DNA from: Ammopiptanthus mongolicus
Taxonomy: Eukaryota; Streptophyta; Magnoliopsida; Fabales; Fabaceae
Assembly: GCA_039655645.1 (NCBI GenBank)
Contig: CM077345.1
Location: forward strand, 24,381,385 to 24,445,384
DNA length: 64,000 bases
Direction of reading: 5' to 3'
The notes under the pieces are model-generated. The model was given only the letters and a program-made list of their open reading frames with translations. It searched no databases and was not told the origin of the DNA. This document shows, one piece after another, positions 11,038 through 22,300 of this stretch. Positions within the stretch are counted from its first letter, which is position 1. Every line of letters starts with the position of its first letter. The position numbers and the translations under genes were made by a program.

Positions 11038-11941
11038 GAGAAATGTTATTTTGACACTGCTTTTGGACACCTACGGTTGACACCGTAGGGGTAAATGGCA
11101 AAATAGTAATAAAACAACTCAACAATCATCACTCCCAAGACACATAATTGCTTTCCCACTTATTTATTGTTTTCTTCTCTCTCATCGTGTATTTCATCAC
11201 TCCCAAGACACTCACCTGATATTTCTCTCATCTCAACACTCGTCTAAGCTGATCTTCACCCGTCTGATGGAGATATATGACCCGTCTGACCGAGAAAGCT
11301 CACCCGTCTACTCTCAGTTTCACCCGTCTGAACCTCAAGATCTTCACCCGTCTGATGTCTCTGAGTGAAGAAATGTTCACCCGTCTGAATCACCCGTCTG
11401 CTGACTCTCAGTGAGGAAATGTTCACCCGTCTGATTCACCCGTCTGAACTCTCAGTGAATAACCTTTTAAATGTTCACCCGTCTGATGACTCTCAGTGTC
11501 ACCCGTCTGAAGCTGAAGAAGATCTTCACCCGTCTGATGACTATCAGGGAAGAAATGTTCACCCGTCTGAGAGTCATCAGACGGGTGAACCAGACGGGTG
11601 AGCATTTCTTCACTGATAGTCATCAGACGGGTGAAGATCTTCAGCTTCAGACGGGTGAAAGGGAGAGTAGACGGGTGAGCTTTCTTGGTCAGACGGGTCA
11701 TATATCTTCATTAGACGGGTGAAGATCACCTTAGACGAGTGTTGAGATGAGAGAAATATCAGGTGAGTGTCTTGAGAGTGATAAAATACATGATGAGAGA
11801 GAAGAAAACAATAAAGAAGTGGGAAAGCAATTATGTGTCTTGGGAGTGATGATTGTTGAGTTGTTTTATTACTATTTTACCATTTAGACCTACGGTGTCC
11901 ACTGTATGTTGTCGATTTTGAGTGTCAACCTAACATTACTC
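11038..11941. mobile_element. Foldback element with arrays of a 13-base ttcacccgtctga motif
   Basis: A 904-bp palindromic element. Ends gagaaatgttattttgacact and the reverse complement of gagtaatgttaggttgacact lie between a perfect 8-bp TSD tttatttt (11030-11037 and 11942-11949). The outer about 200 bp of each arm are a strong inverted repeat. Inside, the motif ttcacccgtctga occurs about 13 times in the left arm (11255-11570), all forward, and about 7 times in the right arm (11578-11730), all reversed, plus one decayed copy per side. The polarity switch falls at a small palindrome near 11557-11592. Longer units ending 'gaaatgttcacccgtctga' repeat at about 11376, 11422 and 11558. No transposase is present. 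An 8-bp TSD fits hAT-like or Mutator-like mobilisation. Confidence 0.88.
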
Positions 11942-11949
11942 TTTATTTT

Positions 11950-12558
11950 TCCTAGCAATCGAAAGCTAATCTTTTCTTATGGTGGCGAAATTATGCTCCT
12001 TTAGGATTTTTTTTTTTTTTTTTTTTATAATAACTCCTTTAGGATCTTTAATAGCCCCGAATATTTGAATGCTATATGTCTGCCATGGTAGAAGACTAGA
12101 AGACATCCCATGTGAAAATTGACAAATATGAAGCATTTCAGGGGCCCATAACGTATTCAATGTCCAGCAGTACTGTGGCTGCTTTAGCATATTTGCACCC
12201 AATTTCATCATAAAACCCACTCATTACTCTGTGCTATCAATCTTTCTATCCGTTTAAATATGCTTTATTAGGTACATGTTTGCCTTCGTCTTTCAACACC
12301 CTTTTGAGCCTTTTAAGGCATGAAGAACTGGACGAGGACAGCCATCATTTAGACCAGCTAAGCTTTGTCCCAACAAAGTTATTGAAATGTTTCTTTAAGA
12401 GAAATGTTTTTCTGGACGTCAAAATAGGGAGAATAATATGATATTCTTTATTTTTTTAATATATTTTTGAAATGCGTGTATATAAATAAGATAAAAAGTA
12501 AGTGAGAGATAAAGATAAAGAGATACAGTATCACATATGATATCTAAAATCTGATGTT
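11950..12558. other. Intergenic spacer between foldback and hAT element
   Basis: AT-rich with a long T-run at about 12007-12026. No supported gene; the minus-strand open frame at 11966-12220 has no domain and crosses the homopolymer. Confidence 0.45.
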
Positions 12559-12566
12559 CAAATAAC

Positions 12567-12942
12567 CAGGGCCGTCTTAAATATTTTGGGGGCCCTGTTC
12601 TAATATTAAAAATTGGGCCCTTAATAAAAAAAAAAGGACAATTTTAATAATTAAATATTATTTTAAAATATTATTTAAAAAAAAAAGACAATCTTAAATA
12701 TTATTTCAAAACGGACAATTGTTCTAATCTTAAACACTCACTTCAGAACAATAAATACAAAGAAGATTATTAAAATCCTATCAATACAACTTCAAGCTAA
12801 TATCAATCTTCTAGCTACTTAAAAAGAACCTTCTTTCTAACACATTTTTTTGGTCAAAATAAATTTTGGGGGCCCCAAATTTTGGACCAAATTTGAGGCC
12901 CTGTGCTGTTGCACTCCTTGCACGCCCTAATCACCACCCCTG
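12567..12942. mobile_element. hAT-type MITE with perfect 8-bp TSD
   Basis: A 376-bp element starting cagggccgtctta and ending caccacccctg. The imperfect TIRs begin CAGGG, as in many plant hAT elements. The flanking duplication caaataac is perfect (12559-12566 and 12943-12950), the 8 bp expected of hAT transposases. It contains gggggcc-type GC patches and A-runs but no coding sequence. Confidence 0.85.
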
Positions 12943-13024
12943 CAAATAACACAACCGTTTCTTTAATTAGGTTCTAGCATAAACCATTTTCTACTTTTTC
13001 ATCATTATTATTAAGGATTTAATC

Positions 13025-13220
13025 TTTGTGCAAGAGGTCCAACAAAGTTGGTAGATAGCTGGATTCTTTAATCATGCTGTTAGGGATTTGATTCATGTCT
13101 TGTATATGAAAAAGGATTTGTTGGGAAAGATTGTACCCACTTTCGTGATTTCTCCGCCTTGAAAGGGATTAGTCTTCAGCTTTCGATCGGATGGCACCTT
13201 TGGTTCACAAAAAAAAAATA
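13025..13220 (+). mobile_element. tRNA-derived SINE-like element
   Basis: An A-box-like ttggtagatagctgg (about 13046) and a B-box-like stretch (gatttgattcatg, about 13085) sit at pol III promoter spacing, followed by a tRNA-unrelated body and a 3' end 'cacctttggttcac' plus a run of nine A. This is the layout of plant SINEs. No clean TSD was identified. Confidence 0.5.
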
Positions 13221-13649
13221 AGTATAACTATTTTTTATACTGTGATCTAATGATGAATTGTCACGTTATAAAAAAATGTTTAACTGATCCTGTAATAATT
13301 ACATAAAAGACACATATAAAATAATTTTTGATTGATTGACAGTTTAAAAAATTTTATAATGATAAGATATCAAAACTCAACTTTATTATTAATCAAGATT
13401 GATTAATCAAACATGTACATGTTCATGTTTTATAATAAATAAATGACTGTATAAAAATTGAACTCAAATCTTTAACAACTTTCTTATACCTTTTTATGTA
13501 TTTGTTTAAAAAGGTTTGTATAAAAAAAGTAAGATAAATGTATATAATGTCTAACATATTATTCTAAATTTGACGTTTTCCGAAAAATAATTTCTCCAGA
13601 TCTGTCATTACTGTGTTTGGGCCACTAATATAAGTATGATTCATTCCAG

Positions 13650-14158
13650 GTTTAATTAAGTTTTTAGTCTCTGAAAAGTGAGTAGGTTTTGATTTTGATC
13701 CCTGCAAATTTCAAAACTTTGGTTTTGATCTCTATCGTCACTATCTATCCGTTAGGTGTTGACGCGACTAACAGACCGTCACGTCAGCACTTCTATGTAG
13801 ACTAATTTATAATATTTCATGTCACGTAAGATTAAATATTTTTTTTTAATGTCATAGAGGTATTCGGGAATCCTAGAAATGTTCCTGAGTGTTGCTATTT
13901 CAACCTTTCATTCATTTAATACAAGTATACAAGTATAAAAAATAAATAATAACAATAAAAATATTATAATAGCCTACATAACAGTACTGACGTGACGTTC
14001 CGCTAGCCACGTCAACACTTAACGCATGAATAGTGATGACAGGGACCAAAACCGAAGTTTTGGAACTTATAAGGATCAAAACCAACAAAAAAAAAGTGCA
14101 AGGACCAAAACCAAAACTTACTCACTTTAATTTTCAAGGACTAAAAACTTAATTAAAC
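13650..14158. mobile_element. MULE-like MITE with about 150-bp TIRs
   Basis: The left end gtttaattaagtttttagtc and right end gactaaaaacttaattaaac are reverse complements. The TIRs continue inward through 'aaaactttggttttgatc' and its counterpart 'gaccaaaaccgaagtttt'. Only an imperfect TSD is seen (attcattcc versus attctttca). No coding sequence. Confidence 0.65.
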
Positions 14159-14261
14159 ATTCTTTCAATCTGCGGGAAAAGGAAGAAGGAAAAAAGGGAC
14201 AGGTATGTAACTGAGATTCAGAGGAACCCAATATAGACCAAAATATTTTGGAATGGAATAT

Positions 14262-14437
14262 ATGAAGTTAATTTAGTTTAAGTAGTAAAGAGTTTGCTTC
14301 CCCTTAAACAAGGTCTCGGGTTCGAATTTTGTGAATGAAAAAAGTAGACGTTGGGAGAACTTTATCCTATTAAATATATTTTTCCGACTTAACTTGGATT
14401 AGTCGGAGTTTAATGTAATTTTTGAACACCGAATGTG

Positions 14438-14440
<3 letters not shown>
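14262..14440 (+). mobile_element. SINE-like element ending at an (AT)n run
   Basis: An A-box-like segment 'tagtttaagtagtaaa' (about 14273) and a clear B box ggttcgaattt (about 14319) are followed by a body with 'gttgggagaactttatcc' and a 3' end 'gattagtcggagtttaatg'. The element finishes at the (AT)n tract. It matches the plan of a tRNA-derived plant SINE; family identity is from pattern recall. Confidence 0.55.

Positions 14441-14516
<76 letters not shown>
14441..14516. repeat. (AT)n microsatellite
   Basis: About 37 uninterrupted AT dinucleotide units directly at the 3' end of the SINE-like element, which may have seeded the repeat. Confidence 0.95.
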
Positions 14517-14519
<3 letters not shown>

Positions 14520-15618
14520 AAGTTAAAAAAGATATGTCGAATGGTCCGCCACCTCATGGACTTTGTTAATCTCGCTGTTCATTTTGTTGTTATCGAGATG
14601 TCAAGAAATGGTTGTCTGATCTGATCTGGCAAAGTGTACAGCAATTTAGCAAAACGCAGTGCCTAATGCACGGGTATTGCTACGGTGCCTTCAAAAATCG
14701 AAGGGCGTCGATGCCCTTCCAACGTGGCCGTATTAGCATATGACATCTGCTTCAATTTCTTCACGTCATATTAGTTGCTAAGTTTTTTTAAACATTGCAT
14801 TTCAGTCCTTGTAAATTATTGCTAAGCCCTTCCAATTCAACCTGTTGAGTATGAGATAACTCTTTATCTTTCCCGTAGAGTAGTGTATCGTCATAACACC
14901 TGAAGAAACAAACAAAAAGTAGCGTAAATGTTAGTGTTTCACTATTTCTTTTTGTTATCGTAGTCGGTGGGGTGCCTTGTAGATTGATGTTAACGAGACC
15001 ATTACTTTTTAGCATATTCTCAACCTAGCTATTCAAATGGCTTTCCATTTCTATTTGTAACAGTTTCACTCATTTGTTTGCTCTATTTTTTGTTTGAAAT
15101 TTTAAAATTGGGTTGGGGCTTCCTTTACTCACTATTGTGCAAGTATTATACTAAAATATCAAAACAATTGGTTGTTTGAACTAAAAGATATCTCTGGGTT
15201 GTTTTCACGGGTGGCATGACCCGTTTTTCCTGTAGTTGGGCGAGGAAGAAGAAGATCCTCCGCAAACGTTATACTTTAAAGTTAAATACGTGTAAAACAT
15301 AATCATCAGTTCGTTTCGTGGTGGCTCGGGACCCTGATTTGTGGTAAGCATGTCACCTGTTCGATCCCCAAGTTTTGCCACTTTTGATTACCTTGGTTTT
15401 TTTAAATAAAACCATATGCATTATGAGAGGGGAAGAAAAGGCATACGAAACTGGGATTTGAACCCCCAACCCATGAGAGCAATAATACTTAATACTTAAT
15501 CGCTGACCATCAAGACATGTTTAGAATATTGAAACCTTTTATTTGTATTTAATATATTATATATTATTATTATAAGGTACGTCTATAATTTAAAATTATA
15601 TCATCAATGCTTTTTAAT
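14517..15618. other. Intergenic DNA with tRNA-like fragments
   Basis: No gene supported. A one-sided MITE-like end (gggtattgctacggtgcc) lies near 14680. At about 15311-15380 a B-box-like ctgttcgatcccc follows 'ggtggctcggg'. At about 15440-15510 the minus strand carries ggttcaaatccc. Both look like decayed tRNA or SINE pieces rather than functional tRNA genes, as neither makes a complete cloverleaf. Confidence 0.4.
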
Positions 15619-15746
15619 ACTTATAAAATATTTTAAAATTAGAATTACAATTAAAATAGGATTTAATTAAAATATTTTACACCGAGATTGCATTTTAATT
15701 AAATCCTATTTTAATTGTAATTCTAATTTTAAAATATTTTGTAAGT
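15619..15746. repeat. Near-perfect hairpin, 55-bp arms and 18-bp loop
   Basis: Left arm 15619-15673 and right arm 15692-15746 are reverse complements with a single visible mismatch (ttataaaat versus ttacaaaat on the inverted strand). The loop is 15674-15691. The arms are AT-rich, with core 'aattacaattaaaatagg'. The hairpin abuts the 3' end of the minus-strand LINE. It could be a tiny MITE, an inverted duplication made during LINE insertion, or an RNA-forming hairpin. Confidence 0.9.
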
Positions 15747-15757
15747 GTCCATGCTAT

Positions 15758-18700
15758 CTATCTACCCTCTGTACTTGCGCCTTCCTTTGCTGGAGAATCT
15801 GCATAATCATCTGTTTCCTTACACCTATGCACAAAAGTAACCCCTTTTAATAGAACTAGAATATTTTTCAATTTGTTTCCAAAAAATCGCAAATTCCATG
15901 GGCATGTCTCACTACTCCTAACCCATGCTAGGACATTCCTAGAGTCTGATTCCACTATTATATCTTTATCCATGACCCAAGCCTTTTGTAAAGACATTTC
16001 TAGAGCAAAGACTATTGCCATAAACTCTGCTTCGTTCGAGTCTCTAATACCCACTGAGGCCGAGAACATTCCTAATATAGTACCCCTTTCATCTCTTAGT
16101 ACACCCCTATTCCTGCTTCCCCTGGCTTTCCTCTAGCTGCTCCATCTAACATTCCACTTTAGTTTCCTTGGTGGCGGAGGATTCCATTGTATTTGGGGTC
16201 TAAGTCTCCTTTCTTATTTCCATAACCGCACCCCCTTTAGGCTATTTATTACCTCTCCTGGGCTAAAGGGGGCCTTTTGGTTCCACCATTTGAGCCAAAA
16301 ACCAAGTCTTATCTTAGTGAGGAAGGATACCATAGACCACTCAATTTTGACTTTCTCAAACACTACTTGGTTTCTTTCAAACCATAATGTCCATACAACC
16401 ACATAAAACATGGAAATCCATAGTTTCTTTTGGAAATCCCTTATTATTGCACCTGTCCAACAATCAACCCACTGTCCAATTGTCTGTGTTACGAGAAATT
16501 CAAGCTTCCACCACTCCAAGCATTCCACCCAAATTTTCTAGGCATGTGTGCAGTGTAGGAAGAAGTAGTCTATTGTTTCTTCTTCCTTCATGCAGAAAGG
16601 GCATTGGACTTCGCTTGCTTGAATCAGATTCAACCTTTTCAATCTACTTTTGGTATTCAATCTCTGCTGCAGCGCTAGCCATACTAGTAGTTCTGCTTTT
16701 GGTGGGGCTAGCCCAAGCCAAGATTTCCTAACATTTTCTTCTAGTGGAATATGTTCCCAATAAGCTCTTGTAAAGGACTTGATTGTGAAATTTCCTCTAC
16801 TTTGATGTTTCCACCATGGTTTATCCACCCTATCTTGTGCTTGGTTTACCTCCTTCAGACTTTCTTTTAAATCCTTTACTTTTTGTACTTCCCATTGGAG
16901 AGCTCTCTTCTATAAGAGAGAGTTCAATGCCATTCAACTCCATCCCAAAATCCCATATTAGAAATAAACTCGTCTTTTTGCAGGGATATGAGGAAGAGTC
17001 GCGAGAACCTATCATTTACGTTTGAGTTACCTATCCATTTATCTAGCCAGAACTTTGTGCTGGTGCCATCTCCCAAATTTATCCAGCAGCCTTTTTGTAT
17101 GACATTGTGTATTTTTTCATCCCACCTATTCACTGTCATTATTGAGCTCCAAACACCACCCTTTCTTCTCATTGTTTGATTATTTGTCAGGGGTCTACCT
17201 AGATCAAGATTGTGGATGGAGCAGATTGTTCTCTTCCAGAGTGTATTCCCTTCAGTAGAGTATCTCCACCACCACTTAAAGAGAAGCCCAACATTTTTTA
17301 TCACTGGATCCCCCACACCTAAACCCCCCAAGTGTTTTGGTTTTTGTATGACTTCCCATTTGATGAGGGGTATTCCTCTTTTTTGCTCCTGCACGGACTA
17401 GAAAAAATTCCTTTATAGTCCAATTAATTTCTTTGCGACTTTCTTTGGCATCTGGAAGAGACTCATGTAGCATATCGGCAGACTTGAAAGAATTGACTTT
17501 ATAAGTACTAACTTCCCTGCCCTTGATAGAACCTTTGCTTTCCACGATGCCAGCTTTTTTTGGACCTTGTTGAGTATTGGGTTCCACACGGCGTCATTCT
17601 TTGTGTTGGCACCCAAGGGGATTCCTAGATATGTAATGGGTAGTTCTACTAGTTGTCATCCTAGCTTCTCAGCCATGCGCTCTCCCTATTCTCTTCCTTT
17701 TCCTAACGTTACTAAACTTGATTTTTGAAAATTTATTTTTAGCCCAGATAGAACTTGGAAGCATTCCAACATCCTTCTAATATTTGTTAAGACCTACCTT
17801 TTTGCAGGATAGAAAATGAAAGTGTCATCCGCAAATTGGAGATGCGAGATGCCAACTCCTCTTCTCCCCACCCTTATGTCCTTAATGATATTCTTTTGAA
17901 TCGTTGTTTTCATTAACTGATTGAAACCTTCTGTGGTTAAGATGAAAAGGAACAGAGATAGGGGGTCCCTCTGTCTGAGGCCCCTCTCCACCTTAAATGG
18001 TGCTATAGGGGACCCATTGACAAGTATTGATATGGCTGCTATTGTAAGACATTGCCTAATCCATCCTCTCCACCTCACTCCAAAGCTCATTATGCCCAGG
18101 AGTTGGTCTATGAAGCTCCACTTTACAGTATCGTAGGCTTTCTGAAAATCTAGTTTTAGCAGAGCAATTTCTTTCTTAATCTTCTTGGCCCATTGGACTA
18201 CCTCATTTGCAATAAGAGCCTCATATAGTATTTGTCTTTCCATAACAAAGACCGATTGAGTTTCACCTATCAGGCCAGGCATTACCTTTTGAGTCTGATT
18301 GCCATTATTTTTGCAATGATTTTATAAATGTAGCCAACCATACTTATGGGCCTAAAATTCTTTAGCTCTGCTGCTTCTTCTACTTTTGGTATTAGAGTGA
18401 CCCAGGTAGTGTTTACTGCCTTAGGCAAAGTGGCTCCTTCAAAGAAGTTTTTTACCATTGATATGAACTCTTCTCCCACTATATCCCACATCCTTTTAAC
18501 GAAACCCAAATTAAACCCATCATACCTTGGGGCTTTTGTCTATTCGCAGCTCCAGAACGCTCTTTTTATTTCTTCTCTGCTTGGGCTAATCTCTAGCTCC
18601 TCTCTCTGCTCTTCTGATAGAGATGGAAAGCCTGTTCCATTGTGTCTTACAGGCACTTCATCTCTTGCAGTATATAGGTCCTTGAAAAATCTGATTGCTT

Positions 18701-19842
18701 CTTTTACCACCCTATTTACCACTCTTAAGCATCTCATATGTTTCTCTCCTTTCCTAATAGAGGACATTAAGTGGAAATATTTTGCATTCCTATCTTTCTC
18801 CGTTAGCGCTTTCATCCTTGATAGCTGCATCCAATATTGCTCTTTCCTTTTGAGCCACATCCACAATTGTGTTGTAAGTGCTTTTAACCTTGACAGATTA
18901 AGTTCAGACATTTGTTACTGCTCATTCAGATGATCCAGAACTTTGGTTTCATGCTCCAGCTGCTCTATCTTCTTATTAATGTCTCCGAAAACTTCTATGT
19001 TCCATTTATTTAATGGCTTTTTGTGACTTTTCAGTTTGGCATGCAGAGGCATATTTGCAAGTGATTTCCATTCCCCTTCTACCATCTTCATAAAGTTTGG
19101 ATTTGAAAACCAAACATCCAAGGCTCTAAAAGGGCGGGGTCCCCAGTCAATTCTTTCACAATCCACCTGTAAAAGGCAATGATCTGATACAGATCTTTTC
19201 AGGCCCCACAGCTTCATGTCCCTGAACAGCACTAGCCACTCAGTGTCTACAAACACTCTATCAATACGGCTAGCGGAATTATTCCGGTACCAGGTATATT
19301 TTCTGCTTAACAGAGGCAGTTCGACCATATTCATGTCCTCTTGCCATTCCTAGAACTCCCTCATACTAGTAGAAAAAATAGTGTTCTGCTTCTTTTCCTC
19401 AGGTTTTAGTATTTCATTAAAATAACCTAGGATCATTGTAGGGTGAGCTATACTCTGTTTTAACACTAATATTTCATTCCACAGCTCTAACCTTCCCTCC
19501 CTATCATTTGGGGCATAGACAATCACAAACATTGCTCCTACATCTTTGTCCACTAGTTTACCTTCTACGCATATCCACCTATGTCCCTTTCTAGTGTTTT
19601 CTCTCTGGAAATTGCTCTCATCCCAAACTAGAATTAGCCCACCCCCACCATTTACAACAGGAACATCATCTTAACAGAATCCATCTTGTCCACCAATTCC
19701 TAATTTTCTGTGTGGTGATGCTCGAGTGCTTATTCTCCACCAAACCCATAAGAGGTGGGTTCCTTTCAAGGACCAGTTTACGGATTGCTAAAGCTTTACC
19801 CGAGCCTCCCACCCCTCTAACATTCCGACAAATCAGATTCAT
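15758..19842 (-). pseudogene. LINE ORF2: endonuclease, reverse transcriptase, zf-RVT, RNase H (broken)
   Basis: ORF2 starts at 19842 (MNLICRNVRG). An APE-type endonuclease spans about 19840-18915: 'YAPND' near 19520, the usual GDFNE motif altered to GYFNEI, and 'VSDHCLL' near 19190. The reverse transcriptase spans about 18510-17790 ('LKLDFQKAYDTVKW', 'LQFADDTFIF', the FADD form of the catalytic YxDD box). A zf-RVT zinc-binding region lies at about 16830-16540 and an RNase H at about 16069-15758 ('SNEAEFMAIVFALEM', 'IIVESDSRNVL', then Asp near the end). At least eight separate open segments are needed to cover it, so stops and frameshifts are many. In life it would nick DNA and copy its RNA at the target. 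This copy cannot be active. Confidence 0.88.
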
Positions 19843-19884
19843 AAAAAAATTTAAAAAAATAAAACCCTTACCTTGGCCTAGAGC

Positions 19885-22063
19885 TTAAACACCCGTATAG
19901 TCCCTTTGCTCCTTCATCCTATTGCTTCTTTGGAGCATCACTATTTTTTGGATGACTTCTTCCTCCCTCTGAGTCGCCAGGTTTAATTGTGTGCCGACCT
20001 CCCATGCCTTCCTTGCTTCTTGCTCTTCACTGGAAAGTTCATCATCACAGCTTGACTCGGTCCTTTTTGCCTCTGCTATAGGTTTAAGTTGTTGTGGATG
20101 CTTCAATTGTTTCTTACGATTTGCAGGTCTCCTATTTTTTTCCGAAGGTTGGAAGTTGTCCCTGATGTGCGACTTGTGATTTGCTCCATTGGTTCAAGGA
20201 TGGGTCTCGTTGCTGCCTGGTCGTGTGTTGAATCGGTAGCTGCTCCCACAACATTGATTTCAATTTCCCCACATAAGTTATTACTTTCCTGGTCAGACAA
20301 AACCTTCTGTGCGTCCTTATGGCCCAAAGTGTCATGCGGCCCAACATTATATGATTCCAGCCCCTCACTTGAAACTGATGCCGCTTGCTCCTGTGCAGGT
20401 AAGTTCTGAGAGGATACATCGTTACAGAACCCAGGTGGCCCAGTAGAAATATTGGCCCATTGGGATATTATTTCCCTTTCATGCTCTAGGTCATAACTGA
20501 TATTAGCTGTCCTAGTCATCTGTTGGGATCCCTCAAGAACATCCAACCGCCCTTCCATTATTCTTGTCTCTACATAGGCTATCTCTCTTCCAAAGTCCCT
20601 AGGAGGTAAATGCTCTACATCATCATTTGCATTTATGGAGGGTACTTGGTTCCGAGGCGCCATATAAGCCTCTGGGTATTTTTCTTGCCCGTTATCTTGT
20701 AAGAGCACCAAACCATTAATTTTTCCTAATGTGTTATGCGCTTCTCAAGGTTCATCTGGGTGCTCTATGAGATATCCTTGGGCTTTGCTATCATTTACAC
20801 CAACAATTAATGTTGTCTCTAAGGCAGTAAGCTCCTTGCTTGCCACGTCATCATCATGCTCCTCCAGGCTACCAGTTAGTCTTCCACCTGTTGTTTCTGC
20901 TACTCTGGACATCATAGCTTCTGAATTTGACTCCAGTGGTGAAATCCTCTGTTGAGAGTCTAATCCATCTAATATCAGATGAACTTGGTCTTCAATGAAC
21001 GACATGTGCACTATGTGGACCAATACTTTCGCAGATTCCATTGATATTCCTTGTTCAGTTTCTGGATCCTAGCAGACCACTTCTCCCGCTCTTTCCACAA
21101 TTCTCCTCAAGTTGTCAATGCTCCATACATGTGGGGGAATGCCAAAAATTTCCAGCCATACTCGCCTTGCTCCATTAACTTCATGTGGTGACCATTTCCT
21201 AACCTTCATGCAAGCCAAGTCCTCTTCATCCATGGCTTCTCTGTAAGCTGATTGCATGGCATCTTGTCAAACGAATTGATAAATTTGAATTTTCCTAAAC
21301 CCCGGACACCTATTATTGACGACCAGTTAGGCATGATGGCTGCTGATACTTCATCAATGTCTTTTGGGAATTTAGTTTCAAACACCATACTACTTTGTAG
21401 CCAGAGCATGTTTTCGTGGCATACTTCAGCTGCAATTGCATTTGTGTTAGTTAACCCCCCTTCTGTAATTTCTTTTCCAATATATTCCTTTTGGCCATCT
21501 GCACTTTTCTCATCACTAGTTTTTCTTGTTTGGGCCACTACATCCTTATACGATCTTGTATCTTTATATGTTGGAGGCTTGGTGTGCACGTTGATTGTAG
21601 CTTCTTTCTTCTTGTTTATCATCTCAGACCCATTTGCTCCTTTTGCTTGATCGCTTCTTATCTCTTTTGCAAATATGGCCCATTTCACAAAGAGTTTTCC
21701 CCCATTTAGTAGTCTTCTATTTAACTTTCTTACTGCATCTTTGGCACCCTCTCTATTGGTAAATCTAACGAACCCAAAAAGTCATTTGGACTTTGTTCTC
21801 CTCTTCCTTGAGATGAAAACACTTATGACATTTCCTATCCTTTGAAAAACATCTCTCAACTCTCCATTGTTTGTATTTCTATGTATGTTGTACATGAAGA
21901 GGGTGAAAACTTTGCTTGATTAATTCCCTTCTTTGCCAAACTGTTCTTGAGTTAGCAGTCCTCTGGTCCCTTCAAAAATCTCTATTGAAATTCCGTTGAA
22001 GAGGTTGCCTTCTTCTACGCTGCACTTTCCTTCACCCTGCTCCACGCTCCATCGGTGTCTCAT
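19885..22063 (-). pseudogene. LINE ORF1: RRM domain plus DUF4283 gag-like protein (broken)
   Basis: The first ATG in frame is at 22063. An RNA-recognition-motif domain lies at about 21920-21690: the RNP2-like strand 'KVFTLFMYNI' and the RNP1 strand 'FGFVRF', with one TGA just before RNP1 and a TAA just before the domain, all in one frame. Downstream come a basic linker (21688-21206) and a DUF4283-type segment ('RRVWLEIFGIPPHVWS', about 21170-21110). The C-terminal part (20711-19885) is hydrophilic and Glu-rich and shows no knuckle. DUF4283 proteins serve as ORF1/gag in plant L1 elements and package the RNA; an N-terminal RRM would add RNA binding. Frame changes occur near 21230 and 21050. Confidence 0.8.
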
Positions 22064-22300
22064 TCAAGTGGTTGCTAAAGTTTGGCGCCTTCCTCGTAAC
22101 TTCCTCTAATTTTTATTTAACATATTGTAGGTTTATTTATCAATAAATTGTTTACAGATAAGTTTTTGTTGCCCAAAATTGAACCTTGCTTTGCTTTACT
22201 GTAAAATAAACTTATCAACCTATTTATTTATATTTATCAGAATACTTGACAACTTGCTTTAAAAATTTGACAAATTCTGTTATTGGTTTCGGGTTAACAG

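Larger units (their letters stand above)
15750..22100 (-). mobile_element. L1-type LINE, full length in plan but decayed
   Basis: Read on the minus strand it has ORF1 (22063 to about 19885), a short AT-rich spacer, then ORF2 (19842 to about 15758) with endonuclease, reverse transcriptase, zf-RVT and RNase H in the usual plant L1 order. Multiple stops and frameshifts break both ORFs. No TSD was resolved because the 3' end merges into the AT-rich hairpin at 15619-15746. The 5' boundary near 22100 is approximate. Confidence 0.85.

Noticed and set aside
11419..11722. Open frames on both strands reading HPSD/HPSE or RLM/QTGE repeats
   Set aside because: They arise from the 13-base motif array of the foldback element and have no independent coding support.
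11255..11730. CRISPR-like look of regularly repeated short motif
   Set aside because: Spacers are not unique, the repeat flips orientation halfway, and this is a plant genome with TIR and TSD around it.
14433..14624. Frame beginning with Tyr-Ile repeats
   Set aside because: Translation of the (AT)n microsatellite; same for 59117-59364.
15311..15510. tRNA gene candidates
   Set aside because: Only B-box-like pieces exist; no complete acceptor stem or cloverleaf can be drawn.
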